Source: Hymenobacter properus (GTDB lineage Bacteria > Bacteroidota > Bacteroidia > Cytophagales > Hymenobacteraceae). Taken from it: a stretch of 64,000 bases of DNA. The stretch spans positions 1,178,001 to 1,242,000 of the forward strand of contig NZ_JADQDP010000002.1 in assembly GCF_015694735.1 (NCBI RefSeq). The letters are read 5' to 3'. Below are positions 34,101 to 42,335 of the stretch, one piece after another (positions within the stretch are counted from its first letter, which is position 1; each line of letters begins with the position of its first letter). Below the pieces are notes generated by a model. It did not search any database, was not told the DNA's origin, and was given only the letters and a program-made list of their open reading frames with translations. The translations under genes were made by a program, and so were the position numbers.

Positions 34101-35801
34101 GTAGCCGATGAGCGAGTCGAGCTGCACGCCCTTGAACTTCACGTCGGCCGTGGTGCTCACGATGAGTGGCTGGCTCAGCAAACCCAGCGCGCGCAGGTCG
34201 GCACGTTCGATTTTGGTTTTGACGGCCACGTTTTCGTGCTTGCGCTCCAGGTCGATGAGGCCGTCGGCCACGAGGCGCACGGCCGGGTCATTCACGCTCA
34301 CGTGCCCGTTGAAGTGCTGGGGGCGGAAGTCGCCGTCGAAAGCCACGTTTTGGTAGCGGTGCCCGCTTAGCCAGATGGCCGGCACCGTGAGCTTGGCCCG
34401 GCCCCGGGCCGACTCCGGCAAGAAGCCCACGCCATCCACGCGCCCGTTCAGCGTCACGTCCCGAATAACCGACTCGTCGCCCAGAAACTTGCCCAACTGG
34501 AAGGCATTGCTACGCACCGTGCCGGAATAAGCGGCGTGCGTCAGGTCGGTTTTGGTCTTCAGGTTCACGTCCGTGGCCACAAAGCCCAGCGCGGTATCGA
34601 AGGACGCATTGGCCACAAAGTCGTCGTAGAAACCCAGCACCTGGCCTTGCAGCTTCACAGTGCCCAGCTTCTGCACAAACTTGTTGGCCGCATCGGGCAG
34701 CCAGTGCTTGAGGTCGCTGGTTTTCACCACCGAGGGCAGCAGGCGCAAATCCACGAAGCTCTCCTTGTAGTTGGGCAAGCCGTCGGCGTGGGCGCGCCGG
34801 GCCACAATGTGGGTGCCCGAGCCGTAGCGCAGGTCGAGGTTGTTCACTTTGAAATCGCGCACGTAGCCCTCGGCATCGCCCGAGAGGGCCACCGACTCGT
34901 GCAACTCGCTCAACTGCGGCGCAAACTTGGCAATGTCCTCAGAATAGACCTTTGAATTGCGCAGCCGCGCAATGGTCTTCATCGAGTCGTTGTAGTCGGT
35001 AAAGTTGGTAAACACGCGGAACTCAAAGCGCACGTAGTCTTTGATTTGGCTGCGCCCCACCCGCAAGTTCAAGTTCTTGAACTCCCAGAAATGCGGCCCG
35101 TAGGTCATGTCGGCCGTGATTTCGCGCAGCTGCGATTGCGAGGGCGTTTCCACCGCGTGCAGCTGGCTGATGCGCACACGCAGTGTGTCGCCCAGGCGGA
35201 TGTTGGACAGGTCGGCGTAGATGCTGTCCACCAGCAAGTGGTCGTAGTCTATGCTTCGTCCGTAGGTTTTGGCGCGGGGCACGTCGCCTTTCTCGATGGC
35301 AAAGTGGCCGTTGCGCAGCGCAATGCTGCCCACCTTGAAATCGAACGGCTGCGAGGCCGCCGTATCCTTTGAAGGCCCAATCAGCCGCTTCACCGACGAG
35401 ATGAACTGGTCCAGGGTCGTCGAATCGGGCTGGCCAGGCAGGTTCTTCAGTTCGAAGCGCGGCTCGTTCAGCGTGAGAGTGCTGATGTGCAGGTGGCGCG
35501 GGTCGAACACCGAAAACAGCGAAATATTAGCGTCGGCCCGCCCAATGCTGAACAACTCGCCCCCGCGCCGGTCCTTCACGCTCACCGAGTCGAGCAGCAC
35601 CCGCGAAAAAGGCCGAATGTCGACCCCGCCAATGGTGACCTGTTGCCCCAGCTTCTGCGTGAGCACGTCGGCCACTTCGTGGCCGATGCGGGTTTGTACG
35701 CTGGGCACCCGTAGCGCAATCAGCGCGCCTACCACGGCCAATACCACCAGGAGCCCGAGGCCCAGCAGTATTTTTAGCAGAATGGCGAAGAAACGACGCA
35801 C
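31185..35801 (-). CDS. tamB: TamB-family translocation and assembly protein
   Basis: 1538 residues starting with GTG at 35801; no in-frame ATG precedes it before a stop. A signal-anchor helix (LLKILLGLGLLVVLAVVGAL) is followed by an AsmA/TamB-like N-terminal part (IGHEVADVLTQKLGQQVTIG) and a very long stretch of repetitive beta-helical sequence. The C-terminal TamB domain occupies about the last 400 residues (TEAYLEILL-like TPDAYLEILLDESTGDVI, RGSAAGQLRLAIDTRGEFNM, NGLTAEQLQALQVRLSYSFL). In Bacteroidota it is thought to bridge the inner and outer membranes for lipid transport or outer-membrane protein assembly. It is divergent from tsaD, with no TamA beside it. Confidence 0.93.
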   Translation of the reverse strand: MRRFFAILLKILLGLGLLVVLAVVGALIALRVPSVQTRIGHEVADVLTQKLGQQVTIGGVDIRPFSRVLLDSVSVKDRRGGELFSIGRADANISLFSVFDPRHLHISTLTLNEPRFELKNLPGQPDSTTLDQFISSVKRLIGPSKDTAASQPFDFKVGSIALRNGHFAIEKGDVPRAKTYGRSIDYDHLLVDSIYADLSNIRLGDTLRVRISQLHAVETPSQSQLREITADMTYGPHFWEFKNLNLRVGRSQIKDYVRFEFRVFTNFTDYNDSMKTIARLRNSKVYSEDIAKFAPQLSELHESVALSGDAEGYVRDFKVNNLDLRYGSGTHIVARRAHADGLPNYKESFVDLRLLPSVVKTSDLKHWLPDAANKFVQKLGTVKLQGQVLGFYDDFVANASFDTALGFVATDVNLKTKTDLTHAAYSGTVRSNAFQLGKFLGDESVIRDVTLNGRVDGVGFLPESARGRAKLTVPAIWLSGHRYQNVAFDGDFRPQHFNGHVSVNDPAVRLVADGLIDLERKHENVAVKTKIERADLRALGLLSQPLIVSTTADVKFKGVQLDSLIGYAYLRNSLFTMGKRRLRLDTLDVVSTRNRLNQRRVTLRSEAVDASVAGTFNTSDVVRDVQTLLTEYRLNFESNATATADYYRRKRQRALPVYQIDLKANLKKPNPVLSLFVPELTVANGSRIDGSFRNGETSIFQLGGHLDSLRYGPVMTINNDFDFLTSKLPYKPDILAQASVTSDRQVLPGLGKTEKFIVEGVWDQQRINFSTSLAQTGATNKATINGSMGFLPRAVEVVFRQSGVHLLDKDWTIAADNSVRISDYGREFDIKNLTFSNGEQFVGAQGFISPDASKPPLQLQVKDFQLATLNTLTGQRLGGRVNAQGTMSGVYGPLTINSTLGVDSLTYDGTLIGQVAGRGDWDNTASKLRVNLDVARAGQSVLTVLGDIAPRDNTNQFNLTGTLNDAPIVLAQPFLGSIMKNLSGTGRGELRLTGLFGSPNLLGAVDVSNGRFTFGYLGTTYTFADRISFTNTSIAFRNVKVRDALGNTGTVDGVVSHHGFQDMSLDIAASFRKLQVLNTTRKDNDLYFGTAYATGTARVTGPTDDLTVTVRATSEAGTRLSLPFDNAASAQKAGYIKFVNNNPLGDTVMIRKAKLVAATQQKIDLSGITLNMNLTVTPDAYLEILLDESTGDVIRGSAAGQLRLAIDTRGEFNMYGQVEIVRGAYNFTLQGLVNKEFVVRPGGVVSWNGDPLAGEMNITATYTQRTSLAPVLESGSVGSVAVVPVTAVMNLTGPLLLPAIRLNLEFNDAPSTLQGELAAFTASLRNDEQELNRQVFSLLVFKQLSPRGSSLGSSISIKGQDNTVQNSLGQILSTQLGLLTNQIDQNLEIDFNINGLTAEQLQALQVRLSYSFLNGRLRVTREGGFTNNSNLVNSTPGTPSPIGGNTAGQASLLGDLSLEYYLRPDGKFRTKLRYETTPRDLETINQPRAGLSLLHTEQFNTFGELFSRKNPKKNERRTQRAREGKEVLNVDEDPRTNL

Positions 35802-35889
35802 CGGAGCAGGACAGTTGAATGCGAAAAACGCGGGTTAATCCGCAAAGTTGCGGTTTTTTAGTGGTTTGGCCGAACCACCGGGACGTCCA

Positions 35890-36140
35890 GCCAATTATCA
35901 GGCCAACGGAACGGCTCCGACCGGGGCGCGGTTCAGCTTTTTGCCATTGAAATCAATTTCGTAACGCGAACTTTGCAATTCTGGTCCCCCGCCGTCTCAA
36001 TACCGGCTGAAAAATCGACCTGAACGGCTAATCCATCGATAAGCAGCGCGGCCTTCGTAGTGCGCGCCTCCGGCGGAAACCCGAACAATACCCGTACGGG
36101 GCGGAGATGCGGACTGTAAAGTTCGCGCTACTTTCCCTTT
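35890..36140 (-). pseudogene. possible decayed gene fragment upstream of tsaD
   Basis: No open frame covers this stretch, but the minus strand shows protein-like sequence in different frames: one reads RPVRVLFGFPPEARTTKAAL then LIDGLAVQVDFSAGIETAGD, another ends SSRYEIDFNGKKLNRAPVGA and then a TGA at 35900-35898. Joining them requires at least one frameshift near 35990. This may be a remnant or chance; confidence is low. The rest of the 360-base interval between tamB and tsaD holds a CGCAAAG-TTGCG palindrome near 35841 and likely promoters. Confidence 0.3.
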
Positions 36141-36161
36141 GACTTTAAAACTGCTCTAAAC

Positions 36162-37181
36162 ATGGCCACGCCTGCCCATCCCATCATCCTCGCCATCGAA
36201 TCTTCCTGCGACGACACCGGCGCGGCCGTGCTGGCCGGCGGCCAGCTGCTGAGCAACGTGGTGGCCACCCAGAAAGTCCACGAGCAGTACGGCGGCGTGG
36301 TGCCCGAGCTGGCCTCGCGCGCCCACCAGCAACACCTGCTGCCCGTCATCACCGCCGCCCTCAAGGAAGCCGGCCTCACCAAGACCGACCTCGACGCCGT
36401 GGCTGTGACGCAGGGTCCTGGCCTGCTGGGCTCCTTATTAGTGGGCGGCATGTTTGCCAAGACGCTGGCCTTGGCGCTCGACAAGCCGCTGCTGGCCGTA
36501 AACCACATGCGGGCCCACATTCTGGCCCACTTCATCCGCGACCCCAAGCCCGAATTTCCTTTTCTGTGCCTAACCGTGAGCGGCGGCCACACGCAGCTGG
36601 TGGTGGTGAAGTCGGCTATGGAAATGGATGTTATCGGCCAGACCATTGACGACGCCGCTGGCGAAGCCTTCGACAAAACCGCCAAATTGCTCGGCTTGCC
36701 GTACCCCGGCGGCCCGCACCTCGACAAGCTGGCCCGCCAGGGCAACCCCGAACGGTTTGCCTTCCCGGTGGGTGCCATGCCGGGCTACGACTTCTCCTTC
36801 AGCGGCCTGAAAACGGCGGTGCTCTACTTCCTGAAAAAGGAAACCGCCGCCAACCCCGACTTCGTGCAGGAAAACCTGGCCGACCTCTGCGCCAGCATTC
36901 AGCACACCATTGTGGCCACGCTGCTGCGCCAGCTGCGCCGCGCCGCCGCCGATACCGGCCTCACGCAAGTGGCCCTGGCCGGCGGCGTGGCCGCCAACTC
37001 CGGCCTGCGCACCGCCCTGGAGGCCGAAGCCGCCGAGCGGGGCTGGCAGGTGTTCATCCCGGAGTTTCAGTTTTGCACCGACAACGCCGCCATGGTGGCC
37101 ATGACGGCGCATTTCCAATACGAAGCCGGCGAGTTTGCCGACCAGCTCACCAGCCCCAACCCCCGCCTGAAGCTGACGTAA
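36162..37181 (+). CDS. tsaD: tRNA N6-threonylcarbamoyladenosine synthase subunit TsaD
   Basis: 339 residues. The ASKHA-type fold is plain: ILAIESSCDDTGAAVLAGG at the N-terminus, metal-binding histidines in NHMRAHILAHF (about 111 and 115), the VSGGHTQLVVV phosphate loop, PGGPHLDKLARQGNPERFAF, GYDFSFSGLKTAVLYFLKKE, and the C-terminal GGVAANSGLR and FCTDNAAMVA with the last metal-binding aspartate. TsaD transfers threonylcarbamoyl to A37 of ANN-decoding tRNAs, with TsaB and TsaE encoded elsewhere. Divergent from tamB. Confidence 0.97.
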   Translation: MATPAHPIILAIESSCDDTGAAVLAGGQLLSNVVATQKVHEQYGGVVPELASRAHQQHLLPVITAALKEAGLTKTDLDAVAVTQGPGLLGSLLVGGMFAKTLALALDKPLLAVNHMRAHILAHFIRDPKPEFPFLCLTVSGGHTQLVVVKSAMEMDVIGQTIDDAAGEAFDKTAKLLGLPYPGGPHLDKLARQGNPERFAFPVGAMPGYDFSFSGLKTAVLYFLKKETAANPDFVQENLADLCASIQHTIVATLLRQLRRAAADTGLTQVALAGGVAANSGLRTALEAEAAERGWQVFIPEFQFCTDNAAMVAMTAHFQYEAGEFADQLTSPNPRLKLT

Positions 37182-37196
37182 CCCTCTAAAAAGATG

Positions 37197-37296
37197 GTCA
37201 TGCTGAGCGCAGTCGAAGCATCTCGCGTGCCGAAGTAATTCAATCGTTGAGATTTAGTTATGCGGTGGAGATGCTTTGGCTGCGCTCAGCATGACG
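37197..37296. repeat. REP-like palindrome, GTCATGCT arm (copy 4)
   Basis: Left arm GTCATGCTGAGCGCAGTCG with GAAGCATCTC at 37197, right arm GGAGATGCTTTGGCTGCGC with TCAGCATGAC ending 37295. It lies between tsaD and smpB. Several arm mismatches (C/T) suggest an older copy. Confidence 0.88.
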
Positions 37297-37392
37297 TTCT
37301 GTTTAAAGCATCTGGCCTTTGAATAAGGCTACCTTTACCGCCTCCTTCTGTGTTGGTTCAGCAACCAACAACGCGTACCGACAACCAGCCCA

Positions 37393-37854
37393 ATGGCCAA
37401 GAAAGACGATAAACCTGCCATCATCAACATCAAAAACCGCCGCGCCAGCCACGAATACACCTTCTTGGCCAAGTACGACGCGGGCGTGATGCTGCAGGGC
37501 ACCGAGATAAAAAGCATCCGCGAAGGCAACGTGAACCTGAGCGACGGCTATTGCACCTTCGACCACCGCGGCGACCTGTGGATTCATAGTATTCGCATCG
37601 CGCCCTATTCTTTAGGTACTTACAACAACCACGACGCCATGCGCGCCCGCAAGCTGCTGCTCAACAAGCGCGAACTGAAGCAGCTGGCTGGCAAGAGCAC
37701 CGACCAGGGCCTTACCATCATCCCCCTGCGCCTGTTCGTGACGGACCGCGGCTTTGCCAAAATTGAAATCGCCCTCGCCCAGGGCAAAAAGCTCTACGAC
37801 AAGCGCAACGACCTCAAAGAAAAAGCCCAAAAGCGCGACATGGAACGCATGTAA
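37393..37854 (+). CDS. smpB: SsrA-binding protein SmpB
   Basis: 153 residues. The beta-barrel features include NRRASHEYTFLAKYDAGVML, GTEIKSIREGNVNLSDGYC and RKLLLNKRELKQLAGKSTDQ, ending in the basic C-terminal tail KKLYDKRNDLKEKAQKRDME that is disordered off the ribosome and becomes a helix in the mRNA channel. It brings tmRNA to stalled ribosomes for trans-translation. The tmRNA gene itself is not in the window. It follows tsaD on the same strand after a REP-like element. Confidence 0.97.
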   Translation: MAKKDDKPAIINIKNRRASHEYTFLAKYDAGVMLQGTEIKSIREGNVNLSDGYCTFDHRGDLWIHSIRIAPYSLGTYNNHDAMRARKLLLNKRELKQLAGKSTDQGLTIIPLRLFVTDRGFAKIEIALAQGKKLYDKRNDLKEKAQKRDMERM

Positions 37855-37856
37855 GA

Positions 37857-37902
37857 GCAACGCCTGTCATTGCGAGCGCAGCGAAGCAATGACAGGCGTT
37901 GC
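37857..37902. repeat. solo hairpin of the TGTCATTGCGAG element
   Basis: GCAACGCCTGTCATTGC (37857-37873) and GCAATGACAGGCGTTGC (37886-37902) are perfectly complementary over 17 bases around a 12-base loop (GAGCGCAGCGAA). The core is the arm motif of the longer elements at 38755 and 54555, without their interior. It begins just after the smpB stop. Confidence 0.9.
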
Positions 37903-37946
37903 CGTACTTTGCATCCACCACACCACCAATCCATCAACCCACCAAA

Positions 37947-38738
37947 TTGAATCCCGGCATCTGCGCCCTGAGCGCCGTCCCCGTTCGCGCCGAGCCCAAC
38001 GACCGGGCCGAACTCGTCACCCAGCTGCTGTTTGGCGAGTGCTATCAAATTTTGGTCACCGAAGGCAACTGGCTGCAAATTCAGCTCGCCGCCGATGACT
38101 ACGTGGGCTGGATGGACATCAAGCAGCACACGCCCGTGACGCCGGAATACCTGGCGGCCTGGAAGGCGCAGGACCACCCCCGCGCCCTCGACGTGGTGCA
38201 GGCCGTGAGCGACGCTACTACCAAAATTCCGCTCACGCTGGGCTGCCGCCTGCCGTTTTTCGACGGCATGAACGTGCGCATCGGCGAGCGTACCTACTTC
38301 TATAACGGCACTGCCACCAACCCCACCGCCGCGCCCGACCCAGCCCGCCAAGCCGCCCTCTTGCGCAAAATGGCCCTGGTGTACCTGAAAGCCCCCTACG
38401 TGTGGGGCGGCAAAAGCGTATTTGGCCTCGACTGCTCCGGCCTGTGCCAGCAGCTCTACGGCCTGGTTGGCATTCAACTCCCGCGCGATGCCCGTCAGCA
38501 GATTGACCACGGCCGCACCGTCGATTTTGTAACCCAGGCCCGTCCCGGCGACCTCGCCTTCTTCGACAACGCCGAGGGCCGTATCGTGCACGTGGGCATG
38601 GTGCTCGACGAAGGCCAGATTCTGCACGCCCACGGCGAAGTCCGCCTCGACCCGCTCGACCACAACGGCATCTTCAACCGCGACCGGCAGCGGTACAGCC
38701 ACAAGCTGCGGCTCATCAAGCGCCTGCTGCCAGAGTAG
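37947..38738 (+). CDS. NlpC/P60 (C40) peptidase with SH3-like domain
   Basis: 263 residues from the TTG at 37947 (NPGICALSAVPVRAEPND); a longer frame starting at 37899 runs into the repeat hairpin. An SH3-like domain at about 10-75 (RAEPNDRAELVTQLLFGECY), a second such region, then the C40 peptidase domain with catalytic Cys in FGLDCSGLCQQLYGL, His in RIVHVGMVLDEG and the third residue in ILHAHGEV. It lacks a signal peptide in this reading. These are gamma-D-glutamyl-diamino-acid endopeptidases cutting peptidoglycan stem peptides, or related amidases. The frame and domain call are firm; the start is uncertain. Confidence 0.92.
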   Translation: MNPGICALSAVPVRAEPNDRAELVTQLLFGECYQILVTEGNWLQIQLAADDYVGWMDIKQHTPVTPEYLAAWKAQDHPRALDVVQAVSDATTKIPLTLGCRLPFFDGMNVRIGERTYFYNGTATNPTAAPDPARQAALLRKMALVYLKAPYVWGGKSVFGLDCSGLCQQLYGLVGIQLPRDARQQIDHGRTVDFVTQARPGDLAFFDNAEGRIVHVGMVLDEGQILHAHGEVRLDPLDHNGIFNRDRQRYSHKLRLIKRLLPE

Positions 38739-38754
38739 GGGAGAAGCCCGCGCC

Positions 38755-38931
38755 TGTCATTGCGAGGGCGCAGCCCGTGGCAATCCGTCCTGTCAAAACC
38801 AGACACGCCCTTTTACCAGAAAGCCCCGGCACTACGTTGTGCTGGGGCTTTGTGTATCCAAAAAGCTTTATCACAACTCAGGGTTAGTCGCGGTTGAGAG
38901 GACGGATTGCCGCGCTGCGCTCGCAATGACA
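38755..38931. repeat. MITE-like element, copy 1 (full length, about 177 bp)
   Basis: Terminal inverted repeats TGTCATTGCGAG / CTCGCAATGACA with GGCAATCCGTCCT inside one and AGGACGGATTGCC inside the other. The interior contains a terminator-like AAAGCCCCGGC / GCTGGGGCTTT stem and, on the minus strand, AGTTGTGATAAAGC. The reverse complement of this copy aligns with the element at 54555-54753. It lies downstream of the NlpC/P60 gene. No obvious target-site duplication. Confidence 0.88.
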
Positions 38932-39028
38932 AAGCCGACCCACGCTGCGCTGAACTTAACCCCGCCGCGCTTGTTTATCTAATCGGAAACCGCTAGCTTT
39001 CGGCGGGTTACCCGAGCCCCAAGCGTGT
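38932..39028. other. intergenic spacer before HNH gene
   Basis: About 97 bases with no gene, between the MITE-like element and the HNH endonuclease start. It must hold the promoter, but I see no clear -7 box. Confidence 0.5.
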
Positions 39029-39520
39029 ATGGACCAAAAAGTATTAGTGCTGAATGGCGACTATACCGCCATCACCCTGTGCAGCGTGCAGAAGGCGTTT
39101 GTGCTCCTGTTTCTCGACAAAGCCGAGATGGTGGCCAAATCCGACGGCTCGCTCCGCACCATTTCGCAAGCCTACCCCAAGCCGAGCATCATCCGCTTGC
39201 AGCGCTACGTGCGCGTGCCCTACAAAGGCATTGCCCTGAGCCGCCACAACATCTTCAAGCGCGACCATTTCGAGTGCCAGTACTGCGGCTCGACCAAAAA
39301 CCTGACGCTCGACCACGTAATGCCCCGCTCACGCGGTGGCGAATCTTCGTGGACCAACCTGCTCACGGCCTGCGCCCGCTGCAACCACGCCAAAGGCCAC
39401 CACACCCCCAACGAGGCCGGTATGACCATTCGGCAAATGCCCAAAAAGCCCACCCTGGCAGGCTTTCTCAAGCTCTCGGCCGGCACTATTGACCAGAACT
39501 GGCACGCCTATCTGAATTAA
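39029..39520 (+). CDS. HNH endonuclease domain protein
   Basis: 163 residues. The HNH module spans about residues 85-140: FECQYCGSTKNLTLDHVMPR, SRGGESSWTNLLTACARCNH, with two CxxC pairs for structural zinc (CQYC and CARC) and the HNH-type catalytic histidine in LDHVMPRSRGG. The first 80 residues (VLVLNGDYTAITLCSVQKAF) are typical of a widespread stand-alone family. It lacks a restriction or phage partner here, so a housekeeping nuclease or nicking role is possible but unproven. Confidence 0.92.
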   Translation: MDQKVLVLNGDYTAITLCSVQKAFVLLFLDKAEMVAKSDGSLRTISQAYPKPSIIRLQRYVRVPYKGIALSRHNIFKRDHFECQYCGSTKNLTLDHVMPRSRGGESSWTNLLTACARCNHAKGHHTPNEAGMTIRQMPKKPTLAGFLKLSAGTIDQNWHAYLN

Positions 39521-39581
39521 GTTCGGGCCGGTGGGGTTGAAGGGAAGTACATTCGTGCTTTATCTCCCCCTCATCTTGCCT

Positions 39582-40649
39582 ATGGCCCTTCCCCGCTTCG
39601 CCGCCACCCGCTCGTTTCACACCGAGCTCAAAACCCGTATAAATCACTATTTCGAGGAATCGGGGCAGCGAATGACTGGGGACGCCAAACTCATCTTCAA
39701 GGGCGCGTTGCTCGTGGGTTTGATGGCAGGACTCTACACCCACCTGGTGTTCTTCACGCCGGCCTGGGGCTGGGCCCTGCTGGAATGCGCCGTGCTGGGC
39801 TGCGTCATTGCCGCCATCGGCTTCAACGTGATGCACGACGGCGCCCACGGCAGCTTCTCGCGCTTTGCCTGGGTAAACAAGCTGGCCGCCTACACGCTGG
39901 GTGTGCTCGGCGGCAGCCCGTTCATGTGGAACTCCAAGCACAACCTCATCCACCACACCTACACCAACATCGAGGGGCACGACGACGACATCAACATCCA
40001 GCCCTGGATGCGCATGGCCACCGAGCAGCCCAAGCACGCGCTGCACCGCTACCAGCACCTGTATTTCTGGTTCTTGTACTGCATGCTGTACATCTCCTGG
40101 ATTTTTGTGATGGACTACCAGAAGTACTTCACCCGCCAAATCGGTGCCATCGGCCTCAAAGAAATGAACACCGGCGAGCACGTAAGCTTCTGGAGCTTCA
40201 AAGCGGTGAACCTGCTGCTCTACGTGGCCCTGCCCATCTACGTGGTCGGCTTCCTGCCCTGGCTCACGGGCTTTCTGGTGAGCACCGCCGTGGCTGGCTT
40301 CGTGCTGAGTATGGTATTCCAGCTGGCCCACACCGTAGAGCACGCGGCCTTCCCCGTGCCCTGCCCCACCACCCACAAGCTGGAAGATGAATGGGCCATT
40401 CACCAAGTGCGCACCACGGCCAACTTCGCCACCAACAACAAAGTCATCAGCTGGCTGGTGGGCGGCCTCAATTTCCAGATTGAGCACCACTTGTTCCCGA
40501 AAATCTCGCACGTGCACTACCCCGCCATCAGCAAAATCGTGCAGCAGGTGTGCGCCGAGTTCGACATTACCTACAACAACTACGCCCGCACCCGCTACGC
40601 AGTGGCTTCCCACGTTGGCTTTCTCCGCCAGATGGGCCGCGCGGCTTAG
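39582..40649 (+). CDS. fatty acid desaturase (acyl-lipid/acyl-CoA, front-end-like)
   Basis: 355 residues from the ATG at 39582; a GTG-initiated longer frame is rejected. All three histidine boxes of the di-iron centre are present: HDGAH (in FNVMHDGAHGSF), HNLIHH (in NSKHNLIHHTYTNIEGHDDD) and QIEHHLFPK with the Gln-x-x-His-His signature of the delta-5/6 group. Multiple membrane helices surround them. No cytochrome b5 domain is fused. It introduces a double bond into membrane fatty acids using O2 and an electron carrier. Followed by a strong terminator. Confidence 0.95.
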   Translation: MALPRFAATRSFHTELKTRINHYFEESGQRMTGDAKLIFKGALLVGLMAGLYTHLVFFTPAWGWALLECAVLGCVIAAIGFNVMHDGAHGSFSRFAWVNKLAAYTLGVLGGSPFMWNSKHNLIHHTYTNIEGHDDDINIQPWMRMATEQPKHALHRYQHLYFWFLYCMLYISWIFVMDYQKYFTRQIGAIGLKEMNTGEHVSFWSFKAVNLLLYVALPIYVVGFLPWLTGFLVSTAVAGFVLSMVFQLAHTVEHAAFPVPCPTTHKLEDEWAIHQVRTTANFATNNKVISWLVGGLNFQIEHHLFPKISHVHYPAISKIVQQVCAEFDITYNNYARTRYAVASHVGFLRQMGRAA

Positions 40650-40663
40650 TTGGTTCTAACAAT

Positions 40664-40699
40664 AAAAAAGCCCCGGCGCCATAGCGCCGGGGCTTTTTT
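40664..40699. terminator. bidirectional terminator
   Basis: AAAAAAGCCCCGGCGCC, loop ATAG, then CGCCGGGGCTTTTTT; a strong stem between converging desaturase and alpha/beta hydrolase genes. Confidence 0.93.
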
Positions 40700-40718
40700 G
40701 TGTCATGTTCTAAACGCT

Positions 40719-41555
40719 CTACCGCCCCACAAACGACAGCAAATCCGTCGTTAGTTGGTCTTTGTCGGTGAAGAACAAGCCGTGCGGTGCGCCCTTGTAC
40801 ACCTTCAGCTCCGCGCCCGGCACCATCTTGGCCGTGCGCTCGCCGCTGGCCTCGAAAGGCACCGTAGCGTCCTTGTCGCCGTGAATCACCAGCGTGGGGA
40901 CCTTGATGCCCTGCAGGTCGGCCCGGAAATCGGTGGCGCTGAAGGCCGTCACGCAGTCGCGGGTGGCGTTGGGCGCGGCCAGCGAGGTCACCGTGAAATT
41001 CCAGTCGAGCACGGCCTGGCTCACCGGGTGGCTAATCATGCCCACGCCGTAGAAGCCCTTGGCGAAGGTTTGCAGGAAGTCGAACCGGTCTTTCTTGATG
41101 CCGTCCTGCATTTGGTCGAACACCGACTGCGGCACACCCTCGGGGTTGTTGTCGGTTTTGAGCAGGAAGGGCGGCACGGCACTCACGAAGGCCACGCGGG
41201 CAATACGGGCGTCGCCGTAGGTGCCGAGGTAGCGGGCAATTTCGCCGCCACCCATCGAGAAGCCCACCAGCGTTACCTGGTTCAGGTCCAGCTCTTCAAG
41301 CAGGGCGTTGAGGTCGGCGGCCAGCGTGTCGTAGTCGTAGCCCGTCCAGGGGCGTGAGGAGCGGCCGAACCCGCGCCGGTCGTAGGCAATGACGCGCAGG
41401 CCAGCTTTGGCCAGCCCAATGGCCTGGTGCTCCCACATGGTGTGGTCGAGCGGCCAGCCGTGGATAAGCACCACCGGGGCGCCCTGCCCCCAGTCTTCGT
41501 AGAAGATATTAACCGGATGCCCGGCCGTGTCGTTGCCTGCTTTGATATAAGCCAT
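40719..41555 (-). CDS. alpha/beta hydrolase (chloroperoxidase-like)
   Basis: 278 residues. The nucleophile elbow is GFSMGGGE (Ser in GxSxG), the oxyanion region IHGWPLDHTMWEHQ, the acid in VIHGDKDATVPFE and the histidine in APHGLFFTD, giving a full Ser-Asp-His triad. The sequence around AYDRRGFGRSSRPW resembles cofactor-free haloperoxidases, which act as esterases or perhydrolases. No signal peptide. Single gene; it ends at the terminator at 40664. Substrate unknown. Confidence 0.93.
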   Translation of the reverse strand: MAYIKAGNDTAGHPVNIFYEDWGQGAPVVLIHGWPLDHTMWEHQAIGLAKAGLRVIAYDRRGFGRSSRPWTGYDYDTLAADLNALLEELDLNQVTLVGFSMGGGEIARYLGTYGDARIARVAFVSAVPPFLLKTDNNPEGVPQSVFDQMQDGIKKDRFDFLQTFAKGFYGVGMISHPVSQAVLDWNFTVTSLAAPNATRDCVTAFSATDFRADLQGIKVPTLVIHGDKDATVPFEASGERTAKMVPGAELKVYKGAPHGLFFTDKDQLTTDLLSFVGR

Positions 41556-41711
41556 GCGTGAAAGGAGTTTTGGGGTGAATAGTTACCGTTCTCCTTACGG
41601 GCGTGGCATTGTGCGGGGTTTGGCGGGGTAGTGTTAAGATTGTGGCTTTTGACGAAGGCGCATAGGTTGCAACCGTTCCTCGGATTGCCTACGTGCTCCA
41701 GCTTGAAGAAG

Positions 41712-42269
41712 CTACTTGGTGCGTTGTTGCGAGAGGCGCTTTTGCCAAGGCCGAACCATTCCGGTCACCCCGTCGGCAACGGCGACTGGAAGGATGGGAT
41801 GGGCCATGTATGAATTCCCCATTAGGGTATTGAAGTGGCTCTCTCCCAACAGCGTTTTATTCGGCAGATTGATGATTTGCATGCGCGTCCAAGAATTGAA
41901 GCGCGGGGTATTGCCTATCATTCCATAGAATTTCAACATCAGTTCTGCATGAACTACTGCTTGGAATTTGTCGCCATTTAGGGCCGCATTGTTGGCGTTG
42001 TCCATATTCGCCATAAAAGTGTTGACATCGCCAAGGTATTGCACCTGCCAACCCGTAGTGGCTTGCAGTTCCTTTGCCAACGCTTTCACGAACAAACTAT
42101 CAGCTTCCTGACCAGCAAACCCTGGCGGCATGTCAACCTTGGTCGTGACCAATGCCACGCGGGTGATAGCCGGCAACGTGCCGGCATCGGCAAACCGGGT
42201 TTTGGTGCCAAATGCAGCGCAACCGGACAACAGCCCAAGGCAAAACAGACAGTATAGAAATTTTATCAT
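41712..42269 (-). CDS. hypothetical lipoprotein
   Basis: 185 residues from MIKFLYCLFCLG at 42269. Lipoprotein signal peptide with Cys at LLSGCAAFGT (about residue 17). The mature part begins near DAGTLPAITRVALVTTKVDM and ends near VADGVTGMVRPWQKRLSQQR. No family recognised. The base composition is less GC-rich than its neighbours (AT-rich codons such as AAA, ATT, TTT), a hint of different origin. It sits alone between the hydrolase gene and rpsA, divergent from rpsA. Confidence 0.75.
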   Translation of the reverse strand: MIKFLYCLFCLGLLSGCAAFGTKTRFADAGTLPAITRVALVTTKVDMPPGFAGQEADSLFVKALAKELQATTGWQVQYLGDVNTFMANMDNANNAALNGDKFQAVVHAELMLKFYGMIGNTPRFNSWTRMQIINLPNKTLLGESHFNTLMGNSYMAHPILPVAVADGVTGMVRPWQKRLSQQRTK

Positions 42270-42335
42270 GAACGCAGCGAAGAAGGCAAGCACAAGTATA
42301 CTGCTAAAGTGCTAGCATTCCTGCCCTTAAACCCG

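Noticed and set aside
36492..36527. The TsaD metal motif HMRAH as an odd deviation from the HxEGH form
   Set aside because: Both metal-binding histidines are kept and the whole motif fits TsaD proteins of this phylum as far as I recall.
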